The translations under genes were made by a program, and so were the position numbers. The notes beneath the pieces were generated by a model. That model ran no database searches and was not told where the DNA came from. It was given only the letters and a program-made list of their open reading frames with translations. Shown here piece after piece: positions 42,459 through 51,654 of a DNA stretch of 64,000 bases (position 1 is its first letter; each line of letters opens with the position of its first letter). The DNA comes from CAG-791 sp963650385 (GTDB lineage Bacteria; Bacillota; Clostridia; Lachnospirales; Lachnospiraceae). The stretch is taken from NCBI GenBank assembly GCA_963650385.1, contig CAVJLL010000003.1, positions 27,653 to 91,652 of the forward strand, read 5' to 3'.

Positions 42459-44081
42459 TCAGCCGCAGTATTTTTCCAGAGTCTTGCGGACAGCGCCCTT
42501 ATCGGCAATCAGCTCTGCAAAATAAGAGATAACCTTATCTGCCAGTCCGACTTCCTCGAGGTCAACGCCGAAGATCTGCTTGTTCTTCAGAAGCGGCAGA
42601 ACCTTGCTGCTGATCGCATCCTTTGTCACGGCCTCGCCCAGCTTGAAGTCTGCAACGTACTTCTGTACATCCTCCAGAAGCGGATCCGGAGAAGGCTCGA
42701 AGCTCTCGCCGTTGTCATCCACTGCCATCAGGTAACGAAGCCATCCGGCCTGTACCAACGGAATCATGTTCAGGTCAGCCGCATTCAGCTCCGGAGCAGC
42801 CACGTAGGACTTAATGGTTTCGCCGAAACGGATGGCCAGCTTCTGCGAAGTATCGGTTGCGATTCTCTGCGGCGTATCCGGCATGAAGGGATTCGGAACA
42901 CGAACCTGAAGAACGGTGTCGATGAACTCCTTCGGATCGAGGACGCCGGGATTAACAACAACCGGAAGTCCTTCCTTGTAGCCAAGGGTATTTACAAGAT
43001 TGACCAGCTCCTTATCCTTCATCTCATCAGAGATCTTTGTATAGCCAAGGATGCAGCCATACACTGCCAGAGCGGTGTGCAGCGGGTTCAGGCAGGTTGT
43101 AACCTTCATTCTCTCTACGTTGTTCACCGTGTCGCGGTCTGTAAAGATAACACCGACCTTCTCCAGTGCCGGTCTGCCGTTCGGGAACTTGTCCTCGATG
43201 ACAAGGTACTCTGTCTCCTCTGCGTTTACAAAAGGAGCAACCCAGGTCTTCTTGGATGTAACAACCGCATCCAGATCCTCCAGGCTGTCCTTGCGCAGGA
43301 GCTCCTCTACGGATGCATCCGGGCGAGGAGTGATCTTATCAATCATGGACCAGGGGAAGGAAACCTTGGACTCATCGTTCAGGTATGCCTCAAAGCCTTC
43401 CTCTGCCAGGCCGTTCGCAATCCACGCCTTCGCAAAGGCGATGACTGCGCCGTAGAGCTTTTCTCCGTTGTGAGAGCAGTTGTCCGTAGAAACCATCGCG
43501 ATCGGCTTCTTGCCTGCCAGGTAACGGGTGTAAAGGAGCGATACAACCTTTCCGATGTAGCTCTGGGGCTTTGCCGGTCCCTCTGCAAAGTCAGAGGTAA
43601 CTGCCGGAAGCTGCTCACCCTTTCCGTTTACCAGGCTGTAGCCCTTCTCGGTTACCGTAAAGGTGCACAGCTGCAGGGAATCCTTTGCAAAGATTTCCTT
43701 GAGTCTGGAGAATTCCTTTTCATTGTCAGAATCCAGAATTGTGGACTCTCCGATGGATCCGATGACTGCCTTCTCTACAGAGCCATCTGCCTTCAGCGTA
43801 ACCAGAACCGACAGATCATCGTGCGGGCGATACTGCTTCTCTACGATCTCATAGTCAAAGCCCTCGCATACCGTGATGCCTGCCTTGGCTGCGCCCTCCT
43901 CCAGGAGTCTCTGTGCGAGATTTGCCTGGAAAGCACGGAAAATATTGCCTGCGCCAAAGTGAACCCATACCGGATTCTCATGTGTCTCCGCGATCATCTG
44001 CTCGCGGTCATACTGAGGAAGGTGGTACCCCTTCTCAATCCACTCCTGCTGATTTTTCAGTCCTTCTGTAGATAATTTCAT
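42459..44081 (-). CDS. uxuB: Mannitol dehydrogenase family oxidoreductase, probable fructuronate reductase
   Basis: 540 residues from ATG 44081 (GGAGG five bases upstream). Polyol dehydrogenase/UxuB family: VWVHFGAGNIFRAFQANLAQ is the NAD-binding start, MVSTDNCSHNGEKLYGAV and KVSFPWSMIDKITPRPD are active-site segments, and KVTTCLNPLHTALAVYGCIL holds the catalytic region. With uxuA directly upstream it very likely reduces fructuronate to mannonate. It is longer than the ~490-residue E. coli enzyme. The 155-base gap after uxuA contains a CTGTCCC/GGGACAG hairpin. It ends at the terminator at 42352-42384. Confidence 0.9.
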   Translation of the reverse strand: MKLSTEGLKNQQEWIEKGYHLPQYDREQMIAETHENPVWVHFGAGNIFRAFQANLAQRLLEEGAAKAGITVCEGFDYEIVEKQYRPHDDLSVLVTLKADGSVEKAVIGSIGESTILDSDNEKEFSRLKEIFAKDSLQLCTFTVTEKGYSLVNGKGEQLPAVTSDFAEGPAKPQSYIGKVVSLLYTRYLAGKKPIAMVSTDNCSHNGEKLYGAVIAFAKAWIANGLAEEGFEAYLNDESKVSFPWSMIDKITPRPDASVEELLRKDSLEDLDAVVTSKKTWVAPFVNAEETEYLVIEDKFPNGRPALEKVGVIFTDRDTVNNVERMKVTTCLNPLHTALAVYGCILGYTKISDEMKDKELVNLVNTLGYKEGLPVVVNPGVLDPKEFIDTVLQVRVPNPFMPDTPQRIATDTSQKLAIRFGETIKSYVAAPELNAADLNMIPLVQAGWLRYLMAVDDNGESFEPSPDPLLEDVQKYVADFKLGEAVTKDAISSKVLPLLKNKQIFGVDLEEVGLADKVISYFAELIADKGAVRKTLEKYCG

Positions 44082-44236
44082 TTCCGCCTCCATGCCGCTC
44101 CTGCGGCGTAAAACCAATCTGTCCCCAGGGACAGTTCCCTTTACATATCTGCGGTGCCGGGCAGTCTCGCCCGCAGCACCGGATCACCGCGCCGTGTCAC
44201 CGCCGGTAAGACAGCGCAGTGATGTAAGCTCTTTGC

Positions 44237-45310
44237 TTATGCGCGGCTCTCTGCCTTGTCAATTGCCTCCCACAGGCCGCAGATATACGCTGCGCCCAGA
44301 GCGCGGTCATACAGGCCATAGCCGGGCATAGCCACCTCATCCCAGATCATGCGTCCGTGATCCGGACGAATCGGGCCGTCGAAATGGATGTCATGCAGAG
44401 CCTTTACAATCTCATACATATCGAAGGTTCCGTCGGTGGACAGGTGTGCTGCCTCCTCGAAGTTGGTCGGGGAATTGAACTTCAGGTTGCGAACGTGTGC
44501 AAAATGAATTCTGCCGGGCAGCGCACGAATGATATCCGGAAGGTCATTCTCGAGGTTGGTTCCAAGAGAGCCTGTGCAGAGCGTCACGCCGTTATGCACA
44601 TCATCAACGGCATTCATCATGCGAAGGAGCTTCTCCTTGCTGGTGATGATGCGGGGAAGGCCGAATACGCTCCATGCCGGATCGTCCGGATGAATGGCCA
44701 TCTTAATGTCATACTTGTTGCAGACAGGCATAATTGCCTTCAGGAAATAAACAAGGTTCTCGAAGAGCTTCTCCTCATCGATGTCCTTGTACATCTCGAA
44801 CAGCTCCTTGATGTGAGCCATTCTTTCCGGCTCCCAGCCCGGCATAACCGTGCCGTTCATGCTGCCCTTGATGGAATCAAACATATCTGCAGGATCGATG
44901 GCATCGACTGCTTCCTGTGTATAAGCCAGTACGGTAGAGCCGTCCGGTCTTCTTCTTGCCAGCTCGGTTCTCGTCCAGTCAAATACAGGCATGAAGTTGT
45001 AGCAGACCATGTGAATGTCTTCCTTGCCCAGGTTCTCGAGACACTCGATATAGGTTGCAATGTCCTTATCGCGGTCTGCGCTTCCCGTCTTGATCGCATC
45101 CGATACATTCACCGACTCAATGCCGGAGATGTGAAGTCCGGCAGCCTCAACCTCTTCCTTCAGTGCATGAATCTCTTCCTGTGTCCAGAGATCCCCCGGC
45201 TGCTTGTCATAAAGCATGGTAATAACACCGGTTACATAAGCAGTCTGACGAATCTGCTTCAGTGTAACGGTATCGTGCTTGGATCCATACCAGCGCATTG
45301 TCATTTCCAT
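44237..45310 (-). CDS. uxuA: Mannonate dehydratase
   Basis: 357 residues from ATG 45310 (AAAGGGG nine bases upstream). It dehydrates D-mannonate to 2-keto-3-deoxygluconate in hexuronate catabolism. Features of the UxuA family: MRWYGSKHDTVTLKQIRQTA at the start, GIESVNVSDAIKTG, VCYNFMPVFDWTRTELA, the metal-site region MAIHPDDPAWSVFGLPRI, FAHVRNLKF and DGPIRPDHGRMIWDE. It is divergent from an AraC-type regulator and upstream of uxuB. The next enzymes (KDG kinase and aldolase) and uronate isomerase are not in the window. Confidence 0.96.
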   Translation of the reverse strand: MEMTMRWYGSKHDTVTLKQIRQTAYVTGVITMLYDKQPGDLWTQEEIHALKEEVEAAGLHISGIESVNVSDAIKTGSADRDKDIATYIECLENLGKEDIHMVCYNFMPVFDWTRTELARRRPDGSTVLAYTQEAVDAIDPADMFDSIKGSMNGTVMPGWEPERMAHIKELFEMYKDIDEEKLFENLVYFLKAIMPVCNKYDIKMAIHPDDPAWSVFGLPRIITSKEKLLRMMNAVDDVHNGVTLCTGSLGTNLENDLPDIIRALPGRIHFAHVRNLKFNSPTNFEEAAHLSTDGTFDMYEIVKALHDIHFDGPIRPDHGRMIWDEVAMPGYGLYDRALGAAYICGLWEAIDKAESRA

Positions 45311-45472
45311 TGTCGTAATCCCCTTTCCTGGTCTGTAATGTGATTGGCTTTCGCCCCTTCCTTTGTTATATCCTATTATTACAGATATCTCTGCAAAATC
45401 CATTGAGGGATTTGTTGACGACATTGTAAAAATTGCTGTCCGGTAGTATTCTGCATTCAAAGGAGGTGCTGT

Positions 45473-46372
45473 ATGAAGGGAAACCTGCGTTCCGCATTCA
45501 ACAATCGTCAGTATATGCAGTCCAAGGATTTCGAGGCCTTCTATTACAGCGACCTCCACTTCCGGACGTTGCCGGCCCATACCCACGATTATTATGAATT
45601 CTACCTTTTCCTGGAGGGAAACCTTGAGCTGGAGGTTTCCGGTCACGCGCGTCCTCTTCATCCCGGTGACATGGTGCTGGTTCCGCCCGGTGTATCCCAT
45701 CATGCGCTGATGCACGATTCCGACTGCCCCTACCGGCGCTTTGTCCTCTGGGTCAGCCGGGATTATGCTGCACGGCTTTTGCGCGAGTCGCCCGATTATG
45801 TTTTTCTCATGCAGCGTGCTGCCACCTCCGGCCGATGCTTCTATCATTTTCATCCGGCAGAATTTTCATCCATTCAGGCCCGGATGCTCCGCCTTCTGGA
45901 GGAGCTTCATGCCGGCCGCTACGGCAGGGACGCCGCTGTTACTCTGGCACTGAACGAGCTGATTCTGTATATGAACCGGGTAATTTATGAGCGGGAGCAC
46001 CCCCTCGTCTCCGGAACCGGGGATCTGATGCAGGATCTGACGCTGTATATCGACAGCCACCTGACGGAGGATCTCTCTCTCGATGATCTGGCCTCACAGG
46101 TCTGTCTGTCCAAATACTACCTTTCGCACTACTTCAAAGATAACCTCGGCATTTCCATTCACCAGTACATCACCAAAAAACGGCTCCAGGGCTGCAGTGA
46201 AGCCATTGCAGCCGGAGCCGATATAACCCGCACCTTCAGTGATTACGGATTTCACGATTATTCAAGCTTTTACCGCATGTTCCGAAAGGAGTACGGTATG
46301 TCCCCCAAAGACTACCAGGAGACATACCGCGTCAGAACAGAGCAGTCAGTTACTGAATCTCAATTTTCTTAG
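45473..46372 (+). CDS. AraC family transcriptional regulator (cupin sensor), divergent from uxuA
   Basis: 299 residues; AAAGGAGG precedes the ATG. The N-terminal cupin-like sensor has LPAHTHDYYEFYLFLEGNLE and LHPGDMVLVPPGVSHHAL. The C-terminal double helix-turn-helix has LSLDDLASQVCLSKYYLSHY, then FSDYGFHDYSSFYRMFRKEY and GMSPKDYQE. The divergent position suggests control of uxuA-uxuB by a sugar or uronate signal. The 162-base intergenic region should hold its operator, but no clean inverted repeat was found there. Its last 23 bases overlap the convergent hsp20 gene. Confidence 0.93.
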   Translation: MKGNLRSAFNNRQYMQSKDFEAFYYSDLHFRTLPAHTHDYYEFYLFLEGNLELEVSGHARPLHPGDMVLVPPGVSHHALMHDSDCPYRRFVLWVSRDYAARLLRESPDYVFLMQRAATSGRCFYHFHPAEFSSIQARMLRLLEELHAGRYGRDAAVTLALNELILYMNRVIYEREHPLVSGTGDLMQDLTLYIDSHLTEDLSLDDLASQVCLSKYYLSHYFKDNLGISIHQYITKKRLQGCSEAIAAGADITRTFSDYGFHDYSSFYRMFRKEYGMSPKDYQETYRVRTEQSVTESQFS

Positions 46373-46811
46373 GCTCTTCCTTCTGTTCCACCTGCGGCTG
46401 GAGCTTCGGTACAACCAGTGTCAGAACGCCGTTCTCATACTTGGCCGTAATATCCTCCGGCTTTACGGTTTCGCCGACATAGAAGGATCTCTGGAAGGAA
46501 GCCTCCCGTCTCTCACGGCGGATGTACTTGCCGGTCTTCTCATCCTTCTTGTCATTGTCTTCCTTGTGGCTGGCAGAAATGGTAAGATTGCCGTCCTTCA
46601 TGTCTACATGAATGTCTTCCTTCCGGAAGCCCGGGAGCTCCGCCTGCACCTTGTAATCCTTCTCTTCCTCGATTACATCGGTCTTCATGGCCTGCGTGCT
46701 CTCCAGGGTGTTGCCCCAGAAATCATGAAACATGTGGTCTACCGTATCCCAGTTCGTCAGTCCCCAGAAATCATCTCCGCGATTATTGTTCCAAAGCATA
46801 GGCATCAACAT
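46350..46811 (-). CDS. Small heat shock protein, Hsp20/alpha-crystallin family
   Basis: 153 residues from ATG 46811, with GGAGG nine bases upstream. It is a holdase chaperone. The variable N-terminus (MLMPMLWNNNRGDDFWGLTN) is rich in Asn/Asp/Trp. The alpha-crystallin domain runs from YKVQAELPGFRKEDIHVDMK to ENGVLTLVVPK, the conserved G-x-L-x-x-x-x-P end, and is followed by a charged tail ending KKIEIQ (I-x-I type anchor). A strong promoter with an adjacent inverted repeat lies upstream, suggesting stress control. Confidence 0.95.
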   Translation of the reverse strand: MLMPMLWNNNRGDDFWGLTNWDTVDHMFHDFWGNTLESTQAMKTDVIEEEKDYKVQAELPGFRKEDIHVDMKDGNLTISASHKEDNDKKDEKTGKYIRRERREASFQRSFYVGETVKPEDITAKYENGVLTLVVPKLQPQVEQKEEPKKIEIQ

Positions 46812-46909
46812 AATTACTACCTCCTTATATATACTGATCATCTGTAAGTTCTGTCTTCTGCATGCACCCTGCATGCTGTCCTGTCCTTCGGGATTCCTTA
46901 TCCCTTTGA

Positions 46910-46946
46910 CAATTATTGTTATACCCCTTATAGAACAGATAGTCAA
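46910..46946 (-). promoter_or_regulatory. Promoter of hsp20 with adjacent inverted repeat
   Basis: On the minus strand TTGACT (46941-46946) and TATAAC (46918-46923) with a 17-base spacer. The inverted repeat ACAAT-T-ATTGT (46910-46920) overlaps the -10, a possible repressor site. No CIRCE element was seen. Confidence 0.7.
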
Positions 46947-47056
46947 CGTAGAATTTATAAAGAAACTGTAAACTGCACGCGGTATCACACAAAAGGATCT
47001 GACCATTTCCTTCTCCCCCGTCCGGCGTTAGTATACCGTCAGGAAAGGACAGCTAT

Positions 47057-47926
47057 ATGAACAACAAAAAAGGAAGAACAGGTCTGGTGGTAGAGGGCGG
47101 CGGCATGAAGTGTGCCTACAGTGCCGCGATACTGGATCGATTTCTGGATGATGGGATTCAATTTGATTATGTGATCGGTGTTTCCGCGGGAAGCGCCAAC
47201 GCCGCATCGTATCTCGGCGGGCAGCGCGGACGAAATCTCCGGTTCTACACCGATCACATCCATGAAAAAAACTATTTCGGCCCCGCCAGTCTCTTAAAGA
47301 CCGGCGATCTGTTCGGGCTGGACTACATCTACAGCACGCTGACCAACAGCACAGGTGCAGACCCGTTGAACTGGCCCGGCGTGCTGGCGAACCCGGCGCA
47401 GTATGAAATCGTTGCGACCAATGCGCTGACCGGAGAGCCCCGTTATTTTGACAAGAGCGAGATTCGCGCAGATGATTACCAGATCATCAAGGCCAGCTGT
47501 GCTCTCCCCGCCGCCTGTCGCCCCCGCATGGTTGACAGCATTCCCTACTACGACGGCGGCGTCTCCGATTCCATCCCGACCGGCCGCGCACTGGCGCAGG
47601 GGTGTGACCGTCTCGTGATTATACTGTCCAAGCCGAGAGATTTTGTAAAGAAGCCGGAGAGCTTCCGCAGCGTTTACTCTTGTTTATGCCGTTCCTACCC
47701 GAAAATCATCGAGCTGCTCAACAAGCGGCATCTCACCTACGCCGAAAGCTTTGCACGCGTCTTTGCACTGGAGGCCGAGGGGAAGGCACTGGTTTTCGCC
47801 CCCAGCAGGAATCTTCCCATGAGTACCTTCGCCACGGATGAGGCCGAGAACCGGCGGCTTTACGAGTTGGGTCTCCAGGACTACCAGGTTCAGCGCCGAC
47901 AGCTCCTGACCTTCATGGCCCGTTAA
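47057..47926 (+). CDS. Patatin-like phospholipase
   Basis: 289 residues, cytoplasmic. Patatin-family acyl hydrolases cleave acyl esters with a Ser-Asp dyad. The oxyanion loop is LVVEGGGMKCAY, the nucleophile Ser is in VIGVSAGSANAASY, and the Asp is in YYDGGVSDSIP. The G-x-S-x-G and D-G-G order and spacing match the YlyD/RssA-like bacterial group. It is monocistronic, starts 13 bases after an AGGAAAGGA site, and ends at a 19-bp hairpin. Substrate unknown. Confidence 0.93.
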   Translation: MNNKKGRTGLVVEGGGMKCAYSAAILDRFLDDGIQFDYVIGVSAGSANAASYLGGQRGRNLRFYTDHIHEKNYFGPASLLKTGDLFGLDYIYSTLTNSTGADPLNWPGVLANPAQYEIVATNALTGEPRYFDKSEIRADDYQIIKASCALPAACRPRMVDSIPYYDGGVSDSIPTGRALAQGCDRLVIILSKPRDFVKKPESFRSVYSCLCRSYPKIIELLNKRHLTYAESFARVFALEAEGKALVFAPSRNLPMSTFATDEAENRRLYELGLQDYQVQRRQLLTFMAR

Positions 47927-47927
47927 C

Positions 47928-47968
47928 AACAGCACCGGTGTCTTTTCAGAAAAGACACCGGTGCTGTT
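47928..47968. terminator. Long hairpin between convergent patatin and GH120 genes
   Basis: A perfect 19-bp inverted repeat, 47928-47946 with 47950-47968 (AACAGCACCGGTGTCTTTT and its complement), with a 3-base loop. It starts directly after the patatin stop codon. No external T-run is present, but the stem contains T4; it probably terminates both converging transcripts. Confidence 0.8.
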
Positions 47969-47981
47969 CACACATTCGTAT

Positions 47982-48009
47982 AATTATTCAGAGTCCATTT
48001 GCAAAATCG
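47982..48009 (+). repeat. Dispersed 28-bp motif, copy D
   Basis: AATTATTCAGAGTCCATTTG, then CAAAATCG, 4 differences from copy C. It ends four bases before the GH120 stop codon, between that gene and the long hairpin. Confidence 0.7.
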
Positions 48010-48013
48010 CTGC

Positions 48014-50008
48014 TTACCACACGCGCTTGCCGCCGTCCTCTTCGCCGGCGAACGGTCCCGGAAGCACGCGGAGACCGCGGTGATTTCCAAGATAGTCGCA
48101 GTCAAAGGTGATCGGCGTCCCATCCGGATTCTCAAACGCCTCATCCGGCTCAAACGCCTTTCCAAGCGTTTCCGTATGAATCAGGCCGCAGGAGAAATCC
48201 TTCAGATAATCGTAGACATTCGTCTTCAGTACCCAGGTGCCGTCTTCCTTCTCCTCGACATCTGCATATACAGCGTGCTCCGTGTCGATCAGGCGGTTCT
48301 TCTCCTTCTGATAGCTCCCCGCCCCGTCAAAATATGCGTTTCCGTCCACCCATACCGGAAGGTGGCCAAAGTGTGCCGCCTCCAGCTTGCCCATGTCCGG
48401 AATCTCCTGATCCATGTCGAACTGCGCGATCCACTCCTCATAGGTCGGATACTCGTCGAACACATGCGTTCCAACCTCACGGTTGTCGTAATCAAAGCCT
48501 TCACTGCTGTCATGCTCGATGCAGAATGCCTCTGACGGCCACTTCTGCACGAAAATATTGTTGTAGAAGCGATCATCGCCGTGCAGGATCGTCATGAAGC
48601 CCATCACCTCGGTGCGGTGCGGCATATGATACGGTGTATAGCGCCAGCCGGTTCCGCCGCCGACCACGGTAAACGAGCCGCAGATCAGGTTGTGCACCAT
48701 TGCCACACCCTCTGTTGCAATGCGAAGCGACGCATCCGACAGGAGAATGTTGTTGTCAATCAAGGTCGGACCGTGTCCCACCTCGACAAAGATGTCCTGG
48801 CTGCACATGCCGCCCTTGAGCTGTCTGGCGAATTCCGGACGCATATTGTCATGCAGCAGATTCTGTGTAATCCGTGTTCCCTGAGCTTCCCAGTCTGTCC
48901 AGATACCCATGGTGCAGTGATGAATGTGGTTGCGCCGCATGATCACGTCAATGGCTGCATGCATCTTGATGCCGGCGATTTCCGCACCGCCCAGCTCCAT
49001 CATATTGTTGATATGGTGGATATGGTTGTCCTCAATGATGCTGAACACGCCGCCCATGCGTCCGATGATGCCGCCCTGCTCGCAATGGTGAATGTTGTTG
49101 CGGCGGATGATATGGCTTCCCACCTTCTCCTTCAGCCATCCATGGTACTGTCCGCGGCAGACCGCATCCCGCTCCATCTGTGTCGGGCTCTTTACGTGAT
49201 GCACCGTGAAGAAGTGATCATTGTCCGGATCGTAATATTTGCCGACAGAGATGCCGGCGCACTTGCTGCCCCAAATCTCACAATCCTCGATAATCCAGCC
49301 CTTGGACCAGTGCGGCCCGATCATGCCGTCCTGATAAGCGGCCGGCGGCGCCCATGTCGTTGCCGCCTTATTGATATTGAAGCCGGTCACCGTAATGTAG
49401 CCGATGCCGTTCTGCTGCGGCAGGAAGCACTCCCTGCGCACGGTAATTTCAACATTCTCCTTCGTCGGATCCGCGCCGCCGAAATTGGCATACAGAATGG
49501 TCTCATCCGTCTCCTTATCCTGCTCCGTATACCATTTGCGCCGGGATGCCTCCAGATTCCAAGAGCACGCATAGATATCTCCCGCTTTGCACTCCTCCAG
49601 CGTACGTGCCTCATACAGCGCTTCATCGTTGAGCCACACACAGCCGGTGTGCTTGTCTCTCTTTGCAAAATACCAATCGCCGAACACGTAGGTCGTATAC
49701 GGATTATAGCCTCCGAACATGCTGTTGCTGACCCTGCTCACCCACACATTGCCTTCATAGTGCTGCCAGCTCTTCAGTTCCTCTGCGCCCGTGATTTCCG
49801 CCCCCAGCGGCTCCGTGCTGCGGTAGGTAATCCGTGCATCCTCCGTACCCGCATGCATCGGCTCGACATTCTCCCGATATACGCCGGGTGCTACGAGCAC
49901 CTCATCTCCCGGCATAGCCGCCTTGGCAGCCTCGCTGATTCTGCGAAACGGCGTTTCCTTTGAGCCGTTTCCATCGTGTCCTGCATGAATGTCAACATAA
50001 ATTTTCAT
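48014..50008 (-). CDS. GH120-type beta-xylosidase (right-handed beta-helix)
   Basis: 664 residues from ATG 50008 (AGGAGG eight bases upstream); no signal peptide, so intracellular. The sequence follows the Thermoanaerobacterium XylC (GH120) pattern as I remember it: GDEVLVAPGVYREN, SWQHYEGNVWVSRV, ILYANFGGADPTKENVEI, ATTWAPPAAYQDGMIGPHWS, SKGWIIEDCEIW. Likely catalytic residues are Asp372 (TDWEAQGTR) and Glu409 (IFVEVGHGP), both conserved. Numerous N-x-I-H-H repeats mark the beta-helix rungs. It probably releases xylose from xylo-oligosaccharides. It is transcribed separately from the upstream TRAP operon. Confidence 0.85.
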   Translation of the reverse strand: MKIYVDIHAGHDGNGSKETPFRRISEAAKAAMPGDEVLVAPGVYRENVEPMHAGTEDARITYRSTEPLGAEITGAEELKSWQHYEGNVWVSRVSNSMFGGYNPYTTYVFGDWYFAKRDKHTGCVWLNDEALYEARTLEECKAGDIYACSWNLEASRRKWYTEQDKETDETILYANFGGADPTKENVEITVRRECFLPQQNGIGYITVTGFNINKAATTWAPPAAYQDGMIGPHWSKGWIIEDCEIWGSKCAGISVGKYYDPDNDHFFTVHHVKSPTQMERDAVCRGQYHGWLKEKVGSHIIRRNNIHHCEQGGIIGRMGGVFSIIEDNHIHHINNMMELGGAEIAGIKMHAAIDVIMRRNHIHHCTMGIWTDWEAQGTRITQNLLHDNMRPEFARQLKGGMCSQDIFVEVGHGPTLIDNNILLSDASLRIATEGVAMVHNLICGSFTVVGGGTGWRYTPYHMPHRTEVMGFMTILHGDDRFYNNIFVQKWPSEAFCIEHDSSEGFDYDNREVGTHVFDEYPTYEEWIAQFDMDQEIPDMGKLEAAHFGHLPVWVDGNAYFDGAGSYQKEKNRLIDTEHAVYADVEEKEDGTWVLKTNVYDYLKDFSCGLIHTETLGKAFEPDEAFENPDGTPITFDCDYLGNHRGLRVLPGPFAGEEDGGKRVW

Positions 50009-50280
50009 CTGCGTTCCCTCCTGTATCCGTTTTCCCCATATTCCGTCAAGTGTTTGTTGCTGTACAGACGCCGGCCACGACAGTTCCTGGCGGGTGTACT
50101 GCAACAGGTGTCCCGATCTGCAGCCATTCAGAGCTCATTATGCTCTGGACTGCTGCCTTGATTCTAAAAAAAGGCGGTCCCGCCTGCAATACATTTCACC
50201 CGTCACTAATTGCTGTCTTTTGTGCAAATCTTGCAGCCTCGCATCATATGCCTCATATATTCTCGTGCATCATGACCATC

Positions 50281-50326
50281 AAAGAACGCCCCTCCCGGAA
50301 CACATGTCCAGAAGAGGCGTTCTTTT
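50281..50326 (-). terminator. Probable terminator of the GH31-TRAP operon
   Basis: AAAGAACGCC (50281-50290) pairs perfectly with GGCGTTCTTT (50316-50325), with a partly paired interior. It lies about 30 bases after the dctM stop. The T-run is short on the minus strand. Confidence 0.7.
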
Positions 50327-50352
50327 GAATGAACAGATATAACTGTAATGAC

Positions 50353-51654
50353 TCAGATCAATCCCATCAGCGACGGAATGCCAAGAGACAGTGCCGGAAT
50401 GTAGGTTACCAGCAGCAGAAGGCCGATCAGAACTGCAAAATAAGGGATCAGCTTCGGCGTAACCTTCTCGATGGAAACATCACCGATGCCGCAGCCCACG
50501 AACAGAACAGAGCCAACCGGAGGTGTGATGTTGCCGAGGCACATGTTGAAGATCAGCATCACGCCGAACTGAATATCGCTCATGCCGAGGTTCTGTGCGA
50601 TCGGCAGGAAAATCGGAGTGAAGATCAGGATAGCCGGTGTAATGTCCATGAACATACCAACGATCAGGAGGATGATGTTCATCAGCAGGAAGATCACGTA
50701 CTTGTTGTCAGAAATGCCCATCAGTGCGTTGCTGATTGCCGTCGGAATTCCCGCATAGGCCATAACAAAGCTCATTGCAGAGGATGCCGAAATCAGGAAC
50801 AGAATGATTCCGGAAGTCTTTGCCGAGTTCAGAAGGATCTTCATGAAGCTCTTGAAGGTCAGGCTCTTGTAGATGATGGACAGAATCAGGCAGTACAGAA
50901 CTGCAATGCCTGCGCCCTCGGTTGCTGTGAAGATACCGGATACAATACCGCCGATTACAATGATAATCAGAAGGAGTGAAGGAATGGCATCCCACACAAT
51001 GCGTCCGACGCTCTTGCTCTTATCGCGGCCGGTTGCCTTCATTCCGGCCTTCTTAGCCATGATAAATGCAACAACCATGCAGCCAAGGCCCATGAGAATG
51101 CCAGGCACATAGCCAGCCATGAACAGCGTAGAAATCGATACACCGCCTGCAACGGTGGAATATACGATGAATGCAGAGGTCGGAGGAATCAGAAGTCCTG
51201 TCGGCGCAGATGCAATGTTTGCTGCTGCACTGAAGGCAGGATCATAGCCCTGCTCCTTCTCTGTAGGATTGATGCAGCCGCCCATGGCAGAGGCTGCCGC
51301 AACCGAGGAGCCGGACAGTGCGCCGAAGAGCATGTTGCCGAGGATGTTCGCCTGTGCAAGGTTGCCGGGGATTTTGCCGACGAAGAGCTGTGCAAAGGCA
51401 ATCAGGCGTCTTGCAATGCCGCCGTTGTTCATGATGTTGCCGGCCAGGATGAACAGCGGAATGGCCAGGAGCGAAAAGCTCTCCACGCCGGAGTTCATTT
51501 TCTGCATCGTGATGAATGTGATCTGATCCCAGGACAGGGTAGACATTGCTGTCACGATGGAAGACACAATAATGCTGACGGAGATCGGAACTCCCAGGAA
51601 CAGCAAAATACCGAATACAATAAACAGCAGGGCTGTCGTTACTCCAATACTCAT
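50353..51654 (-). CDS. TRAP transporter large permease, DctM type
   Basis: 433 residues with about 12 membrane helices. It is the ion-coupled permease component of tripartite ATP-independent periplasmic-type transporters. Typical segments: FGILLFLGVPISVSIIVSSI, NMLFGALSGSSVAAASAMGG, PTGLLIPPTSAFIVYSTVAG, MDITPAILIFTPIFLPIAQ and NMCLGNITPPVGSVLFVGC. It overlaps dctQ by ATGA. It is the last gene of the operon that begins with a GH31 glycosidase. Confidence 0.95.
   Translation of the reverse strand: MSIGVTTALLFIVFGILLFLGVPISVSIIVSSIVTAMSTLSWDQITFITMQKMNSGVESFSLLAIPLFILAGNIMNNGGIARRLIAFAQLFVGKIPGNLAQANILGNMLFGALSGSSVAAASAMGGCINPTEKEQGYDPAFSAAANIASAPTGLLIPPTSAFIVYSTVAGGVSISTLFMAGYVPGILMGLGCMVVAFIMAKKAGMKATGRDKSKSVGRIVWDAIPSLLLIIIVIGGIVSGIFTATEGAGIAVLYCLILSIIYKSLTFKSFMKILLNSAKTSGIILFLISASSAMSFVMAYAGIPTAISNALMGISDNKYVIFLLMNIILLIVGMFMDITPAILIFTPIFLPIAQNLGMSDIQFGVMLIFNMCLGNITPPVGSVLFVGCGIGDVSIEKVTPKLIPYFAVLIGLLLLVTYIPALSLGIPSLMGLI

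Noticed and set aside
48581..49963. 460-codon plus-strand frame opposite GH120
   Set aside because: Shadow rich in His, Ala and Val; the minus-strand gene has family motifs and a ribosome site.
50133..50160. Fifth copy of the dispersed 28-bp motif
   Set aside because: Only ATTCAGAG and a short hairpin match; the second half (CAAAATCG) is absent.
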